DNA from: Galbula dea
Lineage: Eukaryota > Chordata > Aves > Piciformes > Galbulidae
Assembly: GCA_013399015.1 (NCBI GenBank)
Contig: VWZX01008461.1
Coordinates: 2,026,926-2,090,925 of the forward strand
Direction: 5' to 3'
Length of the DNA: 64,000 nt
Shown piece by piece: positions 34,560 through 46,500 of the stretch. The translations under genes and the position numbers were made by a program. How positions within the stretch are numbered: the first letter of the stretch is position 1; each line of letters starts with the position of its first letter. Below the pieces are notes generated by a model. It saw only the letters and a program-made list of their open reading frames with translations. It had not been told where the DNA came from and did not search any database.

Positions 34560-37500
34560 CTGCAGCAGACACACAAGAGCAGATTAGTTCTCAGGCTGGT
34601 TCTTTGCACCTGCTGTTTCTCCCAGTTCTCATCCTCCTCTTGCCTGACATGCCAGCTGGTTTCCCAGGGACTTGGACCAGTGAAAGCCAGAGGAAGGAGG
34701 ATTCAGCAGCAGGCATGCTTGGGCAGTGAGCTGTGAAATGTTCCCCCCTTCTCCCTTTGGAAGGACAGACAGAGAGGGTTCACCAGCAGACAGGCTGAGG
34801 CCACCACCTTCTCCCTATCTGTTCAGCAGCAGACAGCATGACAGAAGAGAGCACCAGCAGGGAGAGGATCTGCCCAAGCACCAGGAGGATTTGCCTCTTG
34901 TCTCATCAGCAAGGTCTGGCACAAGGCAAAAGCTCACCTCAGCCCAAGGCACTTCTCCCTGATGCTGGGCAGACCCAGCTCAGCCATTAGTGCAGTTCCA
35001 GCTCTCTGACTTCAAACTGACCTCACACTCAAGGAAAGCAGAGGCTACAAGCTAAGGGAGCTGAGAGAGAGGAGAGACAGCTAGTTCCAGGGCAGGAGGC
35101 AGCAGTTAGCTGCTGGAGGGAGCCTATCTTTCAATGTCCACGCTCAGGGAAAGCTGGGTGTGCCACACTTGGTGAAGTCAGGAACTCCACTCAGCCACAG
35201 CCATGTGATTTTAGGCAAATGCTCCAGAGTTGGGTCTTTTTTTGTTCATTTTTTAAGAGGAGAAGGAAGCATGCTGAAGAAACACATCTGCTCTGAGTTC
35301 AGACACATGGAAAGGGCCTCCAGGGTGGTCCCACTGATTGCCTCTCTCCTCTCCTACTTGGCCTTCTTGGAGACTGGGAAGATCTGAGTGCTGAATTCCA
35401 GGGCCAAAGACTCTCTTACACTCCCAGAGTCTGGCTCACAGAGCCATCTGAGAGAAGGGAGTGGAACTGGAAGCACTGCAAACCAGCTATGAAAACAGTT
35501 CAGTGGCTAAGGATCTCCTGCTGTAACTACACAGACAGTCCAGTCACCCACCACCAGAGCTGCTTGGCTTGGAAGAGGAGCAGAGGAAGGAAGCCCACTG
35601 CTCTGTGGACCTGCTGCCACTATGGTCTAACCACCACAGCCAAAAGGTTCCCCTCATTTAGATGTGTAATGCAGGTTTTTGGGCCCCAGAGAAGCAATAC
35701 CAGTGGGTTTCCTTCCAGCATGTCCAACAGTGATGTGCACATTAGAAGGGAAAGAAGAGGCTGTAAGGGGTAGCAGGTAGAAGACTGGACAGGAGGGGGT
35801 TAAAGCTGTTCAGATGTGATGGCACATCACCAGACACTGCTTGGGGATCTGAAACAGCAGCCTGAAAATGGTACTGAACAGCTCCATCCCTAAGCAGGCT
35901 ATGCAAGCAGCTCTGGAAACCAAAGCACTTCTACAGTGGAACCCAGGCTTCCACTCCTTCCAAAATTACTCAACAGAACTACACAGCAAATGATGTTTCC
36001 TGCCCCCAGGAGAAGAAAGAACAGCTAAAGAATATACTCTTGGCTTCAGCTACCATCCTTACCCTCCATGGGAAATACTGGTCTTCCATCCTTCCAATTC
36101 CCAGGCAGCCTCTGAGATTCTTGCCCCATACAAACAGTTCTCCTCTGTCTAAACAGGGGGGGAGGGGAAAAAAAAACAGGAATAAAGAGAACAAAATAGG
36201 GCAGAGTCATTAAAAGGAAAGAATTCCATTTGTGCTGCTGGCAAGTGTGGCTCCAGTGCTCCTGGAAGTATAAAGGGTTAGACATGCAGCACGAAAGCCA
36301 CTGAGTTTGGTTCCAAGGACAATAAATGTGCTTGTGCTTGGGGAAAATGAGGCCTAATGAGCAGGACCAAGCAGCAAGTTCTGGGCACAAGCCTTTGCTT
36401 CCCCCTCTCCCAGTTCTGGCTTTGGAATTGTATTTGAAGGGAGAGTGCAGCAAGAAAAGATTGCAGGGAATCAGTTGGGGTGAAGTGAATCAGTGTGCTG
36501 GAGGTTAGAGACAGTTACAGCTGACCCACAGCAGCTCTCAGCACAGCTGCAACGTGTCCCAGGCCATCACCTGGGGAGGCCTTATTCTGCTCCCTGACAG
36601 AAGTGGCTTTCTAGTGACAACTAGGGAAAAGAAAAAGCTTGTGTTCAACAGAGCTAGAGAGTTCTAAACTCCTCAGCAAGTGGCCAGATCAGCCCCAGAG
36701 CAGAGACAACCAAACCACAATCTGAAGCAGAACTACAACTGAACTGAACACAGTTGCTAATGCTTCCTGAATATCAGGGGTGGAGCAGCTCCAAGCACAC
36801 AGCCTGATGGTGTCTGGCATACCACTGCCCCAGGAAGGACCAAGCACCTCGGCACCTTGCACTTTTCACCAGCAAACGATTACTTTCCCTACCGAGTACC
36901 TGACTTTCTGCACTGCTGCCCTCTGCTGCCCATTTTGCAATGAGTTTCCAAGCCCAAACTTCTTTTAAAGGCTGCTTACCAAGTACAGGGTGAACCTCCC
37001 AAGAGTATCACACACCCCCTTTGCACCTTAAGGGTGTAGGGATTCCCACCTCAGATTGCTAGCTCTCTGTAATGACTCTGCCATCTAGCTCTGACTGAGA
37101 CTGGTTTAGTTTGTCCATCTAGAAGCAACAGGAATTTATGGGATCAAGTGCAAGTGACTGACTGACTCTGTGCAAGGCAATGAAAAACCCTTCCCAGGTT
37201 TCCTCTTTGAGAGGAATTGATTGTTTGCTTTGGAATAACACTTTCTAATTAAAGCATGTGAAACCATGCTGACAGTGGTACCGTGCTCTGGGCCCCTCCT
37301 GTTGCCCTTCCAAGGTGCTCCTGGTTCAAAGGAAGATGGGTCCCTTTTGTTTGCTTCTCCTTTTAAGTGCTAACACCGTGGCTTCCCCGCGGCAGAAGGA
37401 CTGGGAACTTACTCGTGAGGGCTGCGAAGTGGCTGAGGCCGCAGCGAACGTGAGCGACTCGGGTGTCCGGGCTGGAGTCAGAGCAGCCAAAGAGGCTGGG

Positions 37501-40500
37501 TGGGATCAGCTCTGGCACTGCTGTCTCCATGAGCTTTGGGCCTTTCCCAAGGATTCCATAGCCCCAGACAAAAACATTTCCTTCTTCTGTATTACAACAA
37601 GAACACATTCTGTCAGAGAATCTCTGCTTGTGAAATTCATGCCATGCCCAAGAGTTTATCAGATCCAAAGGGACGTTTTCCTTCCTCCCAGAGCAGCCTT
37701 TTGACTTTGCAAACAATGCATCCCCATCCAAATGTCTTCAGTTTCCCTAAGCTCTGCAAGCAGATCAAGCTTCAGAGGCAAAACTTTCCTGGGGAAATAA
37801 TGGCAACACAGTGTGGGCTGGCTAAAATGCTACAGCTTACTGCCTGATGAGACAGGGGCTGAGGGTTTCATTGTCCCTGTTTTCCCTTTTGAGGCATGGC
37901 CAAAGCAGCAGGAGGCTCCTCACTCTGCCTAGCGTCCTGCTTTCAGCTGGGTGTCTGGGGAAGGCAGCAGCTGGACAGCATAAGACAGGGGAAGTTGCTG
38001 TGGCTGCTAGTTCTGCTCCCTTCATGCTACAAGCTCCAGTATCTTGTCAACACAACCACCATAGCATCTAGATGAACATCCTCCTTGAGATGATCCTTCA
38101 GAAAGGCAGCACAATCCTCCCCTCGTGCCTCTGCTCACTGACTTTCAAGCTGTGCTCTCCTGGCCACTGGCAGCCCAAAGCAGCATTCACTCAGGAGCCT
38201 GCTGCAGTCTCCCTCTTCTCACAACTCTCTACTTTCCAGCCTAGTTTATCCAGATTTATTTACATGTCAAGACTTATCTGGAGCCTGAAGAGCTCTTCTT
38301 TCCCTCAAGTGTTGCCTTACTTCCTCCCTATATCCATCTTCATCACTGTTCAAACAACAGATCCTGAGAGCCATGGTTTAGTGGCATGCTGGGGACAGGC
38401 TGACAGTTGGACTTGAGGATCTTAAGAGGTCTCTGCCAACCTCAGTGATTCTGTGATAGGCCACAGGTGGCCCACAAGATCAGAACCATAAGCAGCAACC
38501 AGGCTGCCCTTTGCCTAAGGGCTCAGCACAGCACAGAGTGGCAGCAGTGCTCTGGGACTAGTGAGAACAACATGTACCTTCTTAAATCACTGCTTTCTCA
38601 GTCTCCCAGCTTCCCTCAGAAGAGCCAGTACTTTCCTGTTGCCAGTAAACAGGATGCTTGCTCCTTGACATTACAACCACCTCCTGCATGGCCTTGCAGC
38701 AGGGGAAACAGCAGAAGAGAACTCACCTGTGAGCACAACATTGCCAGTGCCTCCACAGGCAGCCTCCTTTATCTTCCCAACCTTGAATGGCAGATGCCTG
38801 GGCACATTCACCTGGGGGAGGTTATGAGAGAGTTGTTAGAGACAAGGTAAACTGTAGACACAGATGTTGAATTCATTCTCTAGTCCTGGCTGGAGCTGAC
38901 AGACACTGAATTCCTAACACAGACAACCTTTATTGCCTGAATAACAGAAGAACAAGGCCTAAGATTAAACCCCAAAAACACTACATGAAATTTATTAGGC
39001 TGAGAGGAAAAAAAAGGCAGAGAAAATGACTCTTATTTGATCCAACACAACAGAAACAGAGGAAGACTGAGCTCAGATTTCACAGGGAATGAATATCCTG
39101 CTCTCCTATTCCACAGTGGGGACTTTATCTGGGTTGTACCTCAGGCTCTCACTTTGGCCATCCTGTCATTCCCATTTCAAACCTCTCTCAGCTCCCTTCA
39201 GCACCCAGTCAGAAAAGCACTGCACTGCTGAACCTGCTCATTGTCTGCAGGCCTTAGAGGTCTCAGGAGTTAGTCAGGAGAGGCCCAGAAGAGAGGGAAA
39301 CAAAGGGGCCAGTGTTACTAAAGCCACACTAGTGCAACTGTGTCTGCTCTGAGCCTTCTGCCAAGAGTAGCTGGAGAATCAGTTAACTCCCTGCCTGGGT
39401 TTCCTGCACTAAGAGGAGACCATTTGCCTAATTCCCTCAGTACTACAATGCTCAGTGTCAAGTCAGTTCTGCACTTTGGCTCCACATCACTTTGCTCCAA
39501 AACAACTTTTAGCTGGGAATGACTTGGATTTGTTTGGAACTCAGGTGAACATTCACCACCATAAGGGTTCCAAGGGTCATCAGGACCAGCACCATCCTCA
39601 AAGCAGGATCACTCAGCTAATTCCTGTCCTGAAGCCAGCACAAGCACTCAAACTGGACCTCAATTTGGTGGAAAGTTCATGGGATGGAGAAAGGAGAAGA
39701 CAGGGTGAGGGGACACAAATCTTTGCCTATCAACAGCAGGGAACCATACTGCCCTAAAGCTGTACAAGCATTTCAGACAGATTGGCTTTGTAAGCATAGG
39801 TAAAAGCACCCTGCTAGTGGTGTTCCATTGCTTCCTACTGCTGCCAAATGAACCCAGAACAAGGAGAAGTGTGGAGTTTTCCAGTGTGTGGAGCAGCTGA
39901 ACTGAAACCTGTCAAAAGAGGCCCCTGGGCCAACTGACCTGTGTGGTTTCTGTCACACATGCCAACTGCAAGTATTCTGAATTTCCCCAGCCAAAGATGT
40001 CTCCTTCATCTGAAACAGCCAGACAACAGTCCCCATAGGAGGTGACCTGCACAATGTTCACTCCAGCAATGTCACCCTGGAGCTTAGTAGGAACACTGGT
40101 GATGTTGTAGTGTCCTAGACCTGAAAGGAAAAAAGCAGAGAGATGACCAAGAGGGTTGGGTTGGGTTTTTTTCCCCCCCAGACTAACTTTTAACACCTAC
40201 ACAGGACCATTTTGTCCTGTTACCATCATGTTATCATCACCCTTCCTCCAAAATAAACCTGTCTCTGTCTCTTAACTGTGAGCTTCAATGGCCAAGCAGC
40301 CACAAACACCAGTCCTGCTGGCCAAAGCTAAGCACAAAACAACTTGAGACAATCACACCTGGAAAATAAGTCTCATCTCTGTTGTCTACAGGGACCAAAG
40401 GTTTTGAGAGAGCAGTGAGCAAGGCAGGGAGATAGCCCAACAGAGGTGAAGTTTCACAGACTGGCTGCATCCTGTCTTCTGCAAGGGGAGCCATGAGTGG

Positions 40501-43500
40501 CAGCATGCTGCAGTCAGTTTAGACACAGCAGGTGAAGTGGCAGAAGAGGCTGGGACACAGACACTTTACATGACAAAGAGCTGCCAGAATGCAGATGACA
40601 GAAACAAGACAAGCCACACTATGCCTGCACAAGAGAAGCATGGGAAGAAGCCAGCTTCAGGAGCAGCAGCAGGACTAAACAGTAGGAAGGACTGTGAGGA
40701 AGTTCAAGTTTGGCAGTAGAAGCCACCAGAAAAAGGGCCTGGCCACAGATCCTGTGCTAAGACAACAGGAGGTGCCAAAGGTCTCTGTCAGGTCAAAAAG
40801 AACAAGAAGTAAACCAGACACTGAAATGGGAATCAGGAAGACACAGAACCAGGGAGCTCCCCCCTCCCATGCCACTTCCACACCCTCTCCCAAGCTTTAA
40901 ACAGCAGGCATTCTCCAGATGCCAGGCTGGTATCCTAAAGCTGCTCTACATCTGAACTGCTTTGTCTCCACTGGCTTAGACAAGAGCATTGAGAACATCT
41001 GCACACAGCTGGAAACATACCAGCCCCTTTCTGTCCACCCATGGACAAGAAGGTCTGAATTTGGACAGCTTGCTGTATCCATCCATCCACTGAAATGCAG
41101 GCTGAGCTGAGCCCCTACCTGTTTGTCCATCAGCTCCCCATCCACAGGCATAGACTGTACCCTTCTTGGTTCTGAACAGGCTGTGGTCCTGGCCACACAC
41201 AACCTGGACACAAAGGGAGAGGCAGAGCTGGTCAGGACAGGTCACATGTTCAGAAGTGATTTAACAGAAGACAAATTGAGCCATGAACATCTACAATGTT
41301 CATCAGCTCAGATTTTGCCTTTTCTCCCTCCACCAAATGGCTCTGCAGACAGGGAAGGCTAAAAACAGCATGAATACAGTACAGACAAGAGTGGAATTTT
41401 CTTTGTGGCAAGTGATGCTGCAGTTGATTTGTTCCAAGACCCAAAACAAGGCCTAGTTAACAGGAAGCTCAATTCAGCAGCACAACACAATAAAGCAGCA
41501 AAGAGTAAACAAGAGATCTCCCTTCCCAGAGTGCTACCACATGGCTCTCAATGCCAGCTGCAAACTGCTATTGATTCCTTGCCATGGAAGCACTCTAGGA
41601 ACACATCTGTTCTCCAATGGATATTTCTGTGGAAGCAGCAATCATGTCTGCCACAGGCTTGGCAGGAATTAAAGCCCAGATCATTAAACATTACCCAAAG
41701 ATGAAAGGAATTTAATCCACCAGTTAAAGAGAGTGACTACCAAGACCATTAAGCATAGAACTGCTGTCATCCCAAGCACAAACAGGTAGCAATTATTCAG
41801 CCCCCTCTGAAACAAGAATCAAATCATGACAACTCCTCAAACAGGAGTTTCTCTGCCTGACCCCAACCATCCCTAGGCTGTGCACTCTCATCACATGGAC
41901 CTCAAAGAATGGCCCTTGCACTCTAGGATGCTGCATGGAATAGGAGCAATGTTTGCCCACAGAGTACTGCTACAGTGGCACAGACATGGTAGTGAACTGC
42001 TCCTGTACCTGGCTTTTCTGCTGCCCTCTGCCTCAGTGCTCAGTCAAGGTAAAAGTGTGTCTCTTGAGGCTCAGATGCAAACTCATCTGTGCCCACTGCC
42101 TCTTGTCCTGTCACTGGGCACTGCCCAGCTTTCTCTTTCCCAGGCTAGACAGCCCCAGCTCACTCACAGAAGAGATGCTCCAGTTCCTTCAGCACCTTAC
42201 TGGCCCTTTGTGGACTCTTTCCAGATGTTCCTGTCCCTCCAGAGAAGCCCAGAAATGGCCACAGTACTCTCCAAGCATGGCCTCAGCAGTGCTGAGCAGA
42301 AGGGAAGGGCCACCTCCCCCTCACCTGCTGCCAACACTTCCCTACTGAAGCCCAGGATACCATTTGCCTTCTCCACAGCAAGGGCAGTCTGCTGGCTCAG
42401 AGTCAACTCAGTGCCTGGGGCTGTTGCTCCCCAGGGGCAGGACTTTGCCCTTTCTCTTGCTGGCTTCCACGAGGTTCCTGTCAGCCCACTTCTCCACCAC
42501 TCTCTGCTGTTCTCCTAGTTTGATGTCAGCTGCAAACTCTGCCCCATCATCCAGACCATCAGGGAACAATGTAAACAGCTCAGCCCCAGTACTGACCCTG
42601 GGATACAACACCAGTTCCTGTGTTGGAACTAGTCCTTGTGCCAATGGTTCCCACCCTCTGAGCTTGGCTGTTCAGCCAGTTTTCCATCCACCTCCAGAAT
42701 TCAGTTCAGATGATCTCCCTACCTGGACCACTGTGCTGTCAAACTCCTTCAGCTGGTGAATGAGATGGCTTTCACTGGGCACCACCAAGCAAGCACCAAG
42801 AAGAGAAAAGGCAACACAGAGGATTTCAGAGGACTGCAACAGAACAAGGTAAAGGTAGACCTGAAAGCCACTTTGCTATTACAAGACAGACTCTTTCACA
42901 TGCTGTCTTTTAGATTCCAAGAGCACAGTCACACTGGAAAATGACTGCACAGGAAGGAAAGCAAGTTGGCATTCTCTTGTTTAAACTGTCACTGTTTCAA
43001 GCTAACCTCTCCTGGGAATTGGGGGTGGGAGCAATCCCCAAACACACTGCCTAGTCTAGAATGGGTTCAGGCACTAGAAAACACTGCAGCACCTAGATAA
43101 ACCCTGCACTTAACTAGAGACTAACCAGATATCCCAGAGCACAGACACTGCAGTGTGAACATCCAGGCCACTCTTTCACAAAGCCAGGAATTCTCTGGTA
43201 GCAAGACAGAAAAAAGCTAGTTAAATTACAGCTGTTTTCTTAAAACTCTACAGGCCAGATCTTGTGGATGACAGAGAGAGCAATGAGCAAGATCTCTTCT
43301 AGGCCCTGCCAGGGAATCAGCAACTTTCAACATGTTCCCACTACCCACTTACATCACTACTATCTTACACAGCATTTTGAGACTATACTTTGGTGTGGCC
43401 CACAAAAAACCTGTAAAGGAAAAGAACTACAAAGCCAAAGGCAGTTACAGCAAAGAGATTCCCCAAAAGGATGCCTCTTTCATCATGAAATGGCATTTCT

Positions 43501-46500
43501 AACACTCTGAGACACAGCACTGGCACTCTGAGAGGCTAAAGGGAGAAAGATTGACTACTAACACCTGAAGCAATAGAGGAAGGTTGAGTTTTCTCACTGT
43601 GCTCTGCAAAAACTGTCACATCCTGACATCTTCTGCTTTCTCTGACTGTGGTCAGAAGAGTCCCAGTGCCCAGCCTGGGTGTAAAGCCTGCAGCATAAGA
43701 GCCTGTTCTTGGACTCCTCCTTTGGAAATGACATCCTTATCCTGACAGATATTTTTTTCCCCCTTCCAGGCTGTTCTGTAGGGCTGTTTTCATCCACTGA
43801 TGTTTTTAACATGAAGGAAGTTGAGGAGCTTGGGCTTCTCACCTGTAAGTCTCATCCTCCACAACCTTCCTGCCACACTGTCCATAAGCATTGTTCCCCA
43901 TGGTGAAAACTGAAACAGGATGAGAAAATGCAGGAGGTTTATTACTGCCCAGTCCCCTCAGAGCTCCTTGGCAGGGACACAAAACACTTTTAGACAGTCC
44001 TCAGCAGGAAAGGTGCAATACAGTACTGGAAAAGTGGGCATAAGCTTTCTTCAAGCCAATCCCACTTCAATTCAAGTGACAGAACCCCTTTTTGTCACCA
44101 ATATCCCAGCAGTATCCTCAGCACCTGAAGCCCACTGGCTGTTCCTCAGTAATTGCCTCCTTCATCCCACTGTTGCCAAGGAGACTCAGGAATAGATCAG
44201 GGCTCCCACAGGAGCACTCAATCACCAACCAAGCAGCTCACCCCCACTGAGAAGCTGCACTGGATCACTCAGCACAGCACTGAAGCCACTGCACCAGGAA
44301 TTCCCAGAGATGTGGAAAGCCAATTCAAAAGCAGGATCTTCTGATTAAAAGCCCATTAATTAATGACTTTTAGAAATGAGGCACTCTGGGGCTTGAAGGG
44401 GAAGGCACAGAGCCATCCCAAAGTGAATTCAGAACCACAACTGGCTGAACAAGACTAACAGGCCACACTTGAGGCCTGGGGCTAGATAAACAAATCAGAT
44501 TTGCAACACTTGGAGTGGAAAAGCTTCCAACACATCTCCAGCTTGAGCCAAGCAGAGCTCAACACATGGTTATCAGCTCAGGGCTCCTCTAGGGAGCAAT
44601 CCCAAAAAGGCCAGCAGCTACCTGAGTCCCAGTGACAGTGCAGACAGCCCATCTGGGGTCTGGCTCTAAAGGACAGCAGACAATCTTGGTCAGAGCTCTA
44701 ATAAAAGCAGAGTCAGGTGTCCCTTGTCAGCAGCACAAGCAATACTGTACCTCCTTCACTGTCTGTCAGGATCAGGGAATGAGCTCTCCCACAGGACACC
44801 TGCAGGACTCTTGTCTGCTGAGGCCTCTCCAGTGGTAATGGAACTGGGGATGGTTCCAGGACATATTCATAGCCCTTGGCTTAAGGCAGAGAGAAGGTTA
44901 ACAGGTCAGGAGCTTCCAAAAAGCAAATCCATCAGGTATTTGTAATGGACATGCACACACTCACTTCTACTCTGTTACAAAAGCAGAGGTATTTTAGAAT
45001 GCCAAAGGAAAAGGCTGAGTGGGACTCCCAGGGGAGGCAGTTAGAAGCCAGAGGGCTGCTTGAAGTCCATAATCCCTGCCTAATCCACACTCCACCACTC
45101 CTAGAGGCTGACTGTTAGTGAGGCTCCAGGTGGCCAGCACTGAGAAACCATATGTTCCAAGCACCTTGGTGAGTAAGGCTGGATTACTGGAGAGCTTAAC
45201 ACCTAGCACAAACTAAGCACTCTGTGCAACTGAGGCTACTGCAGACAAGGTACAACAGCAGCAATCACAGAGAGGTGAACAAAAACATTTTAGGGCTTCA
45301 GGTTTAAAGAACAGGAGATTAAAGGCCCTTCCAGTAGAAAAGAAAGGAATGCAAGATACAGTAGCTAGCCTGGCTCCAGAGGGGATAAGAGATCTAACAT
45401 TTACAGAAGAAAATGACAGGCTGTGCTGGAAAAAGAAGACTTAGTGACTTGGAGAATATGTAATCAGGTGCTCTGAACTGGGAAGAAAAAAGGAAAAGGA
45501 ACAAGAACAGCAAAACATAAATCAGTACTAGGGAAAAGGTTAAGGTTAAAAAGCTTCACTATCAAAGAAAGCTTCTCTAACAAGTGAGATCAAAGCCCAG
45601 AAGACCCAAAGCAGTGCTCTGCTCCCATGTAGCAGTGCTTTAACTAGTTCTCATTGCCTTCAATCAGAAAGAGAAAAGCAGGATATGTGCACATATCCTT
45701 GTACAATAAGATACTATTTGATGTGAGGAGAGGCATCACAAGTGGCTGTCTGCAAATGGTGGGAGCCTGCCTCCCAGAAAGGCAGCCAAGTTTAGCTCTG
45801 TCCAAATGGATGTGGAAGTTAAAGCAAAAAAACCTTTCCCTCTCTCACTGTTCCTTCCAGCAGAACACCACCAGCTACTGGGACCTGTGCTGATCACCAC
45901 TGATAGCTAAGGGAATCTGGAGAAAAGCAGCAATGGGCTGGTTGAGGAAGAGGAGGGTAAAATGTCAGGAGTTCCACTTAAAAACAGCTAAGTTACAGCA
46001 TGAAACAGAACCCTCTGAAAGTCAGAAGGTTGCAGAGTCCCCTGGAAATGAAGCACCTACAGGAATACATTAGCAGGTATCCAGGATGACCCAGGAAGCT
46101 CATCTGTGGGAAGTTCAATAGGAGCAGCAGCAGCAATCCCACTGATCTGCACCACACTTCCAACAGATCCTGCCAAACACTGGACACTCAGCAAGGGCTT
46201 CAGTTTCTCCCAATTGCTTATGGAGTAATGTATCCAAACAGCTAGACACATTCTGTAAGTGAAATAAGATCATGTTTTCCAACTAGAGTCCTGGCTCCAG
46301 TTCTGGGCTGCCCAGTTCCAAAGAGACAAGGAACTACTGGAGAGAGTCCAGCAGAGGCTAGGAAGAGGAAGGAGGAAAGACTGAGAGCCCTGGGGCTGCT
46401 GAGCCTGGAGAAGAGCAGCCCCAGAGGGGAGCTGCTCAATGCTGAGCAAGAGCTCAAGGCTGTCAATGCCCAGCAAGAGCTGAAGGCTGGGGGCAAGAGG

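Noticed and set aside
41250..41400. Minus-strand SHLVEGEK segment as RCC1L exon 5
   Set aside because: Phase and similarity are poor. The 52-nt exon at 42723-42774 fits phase 2 to 0 exactly and matches the human segment.
41880..42518. 212-codon plus-strand frame
   Set aside because: Lies in an RCC1L intron and mostly in an antisense old CR1. No protein family recognised.
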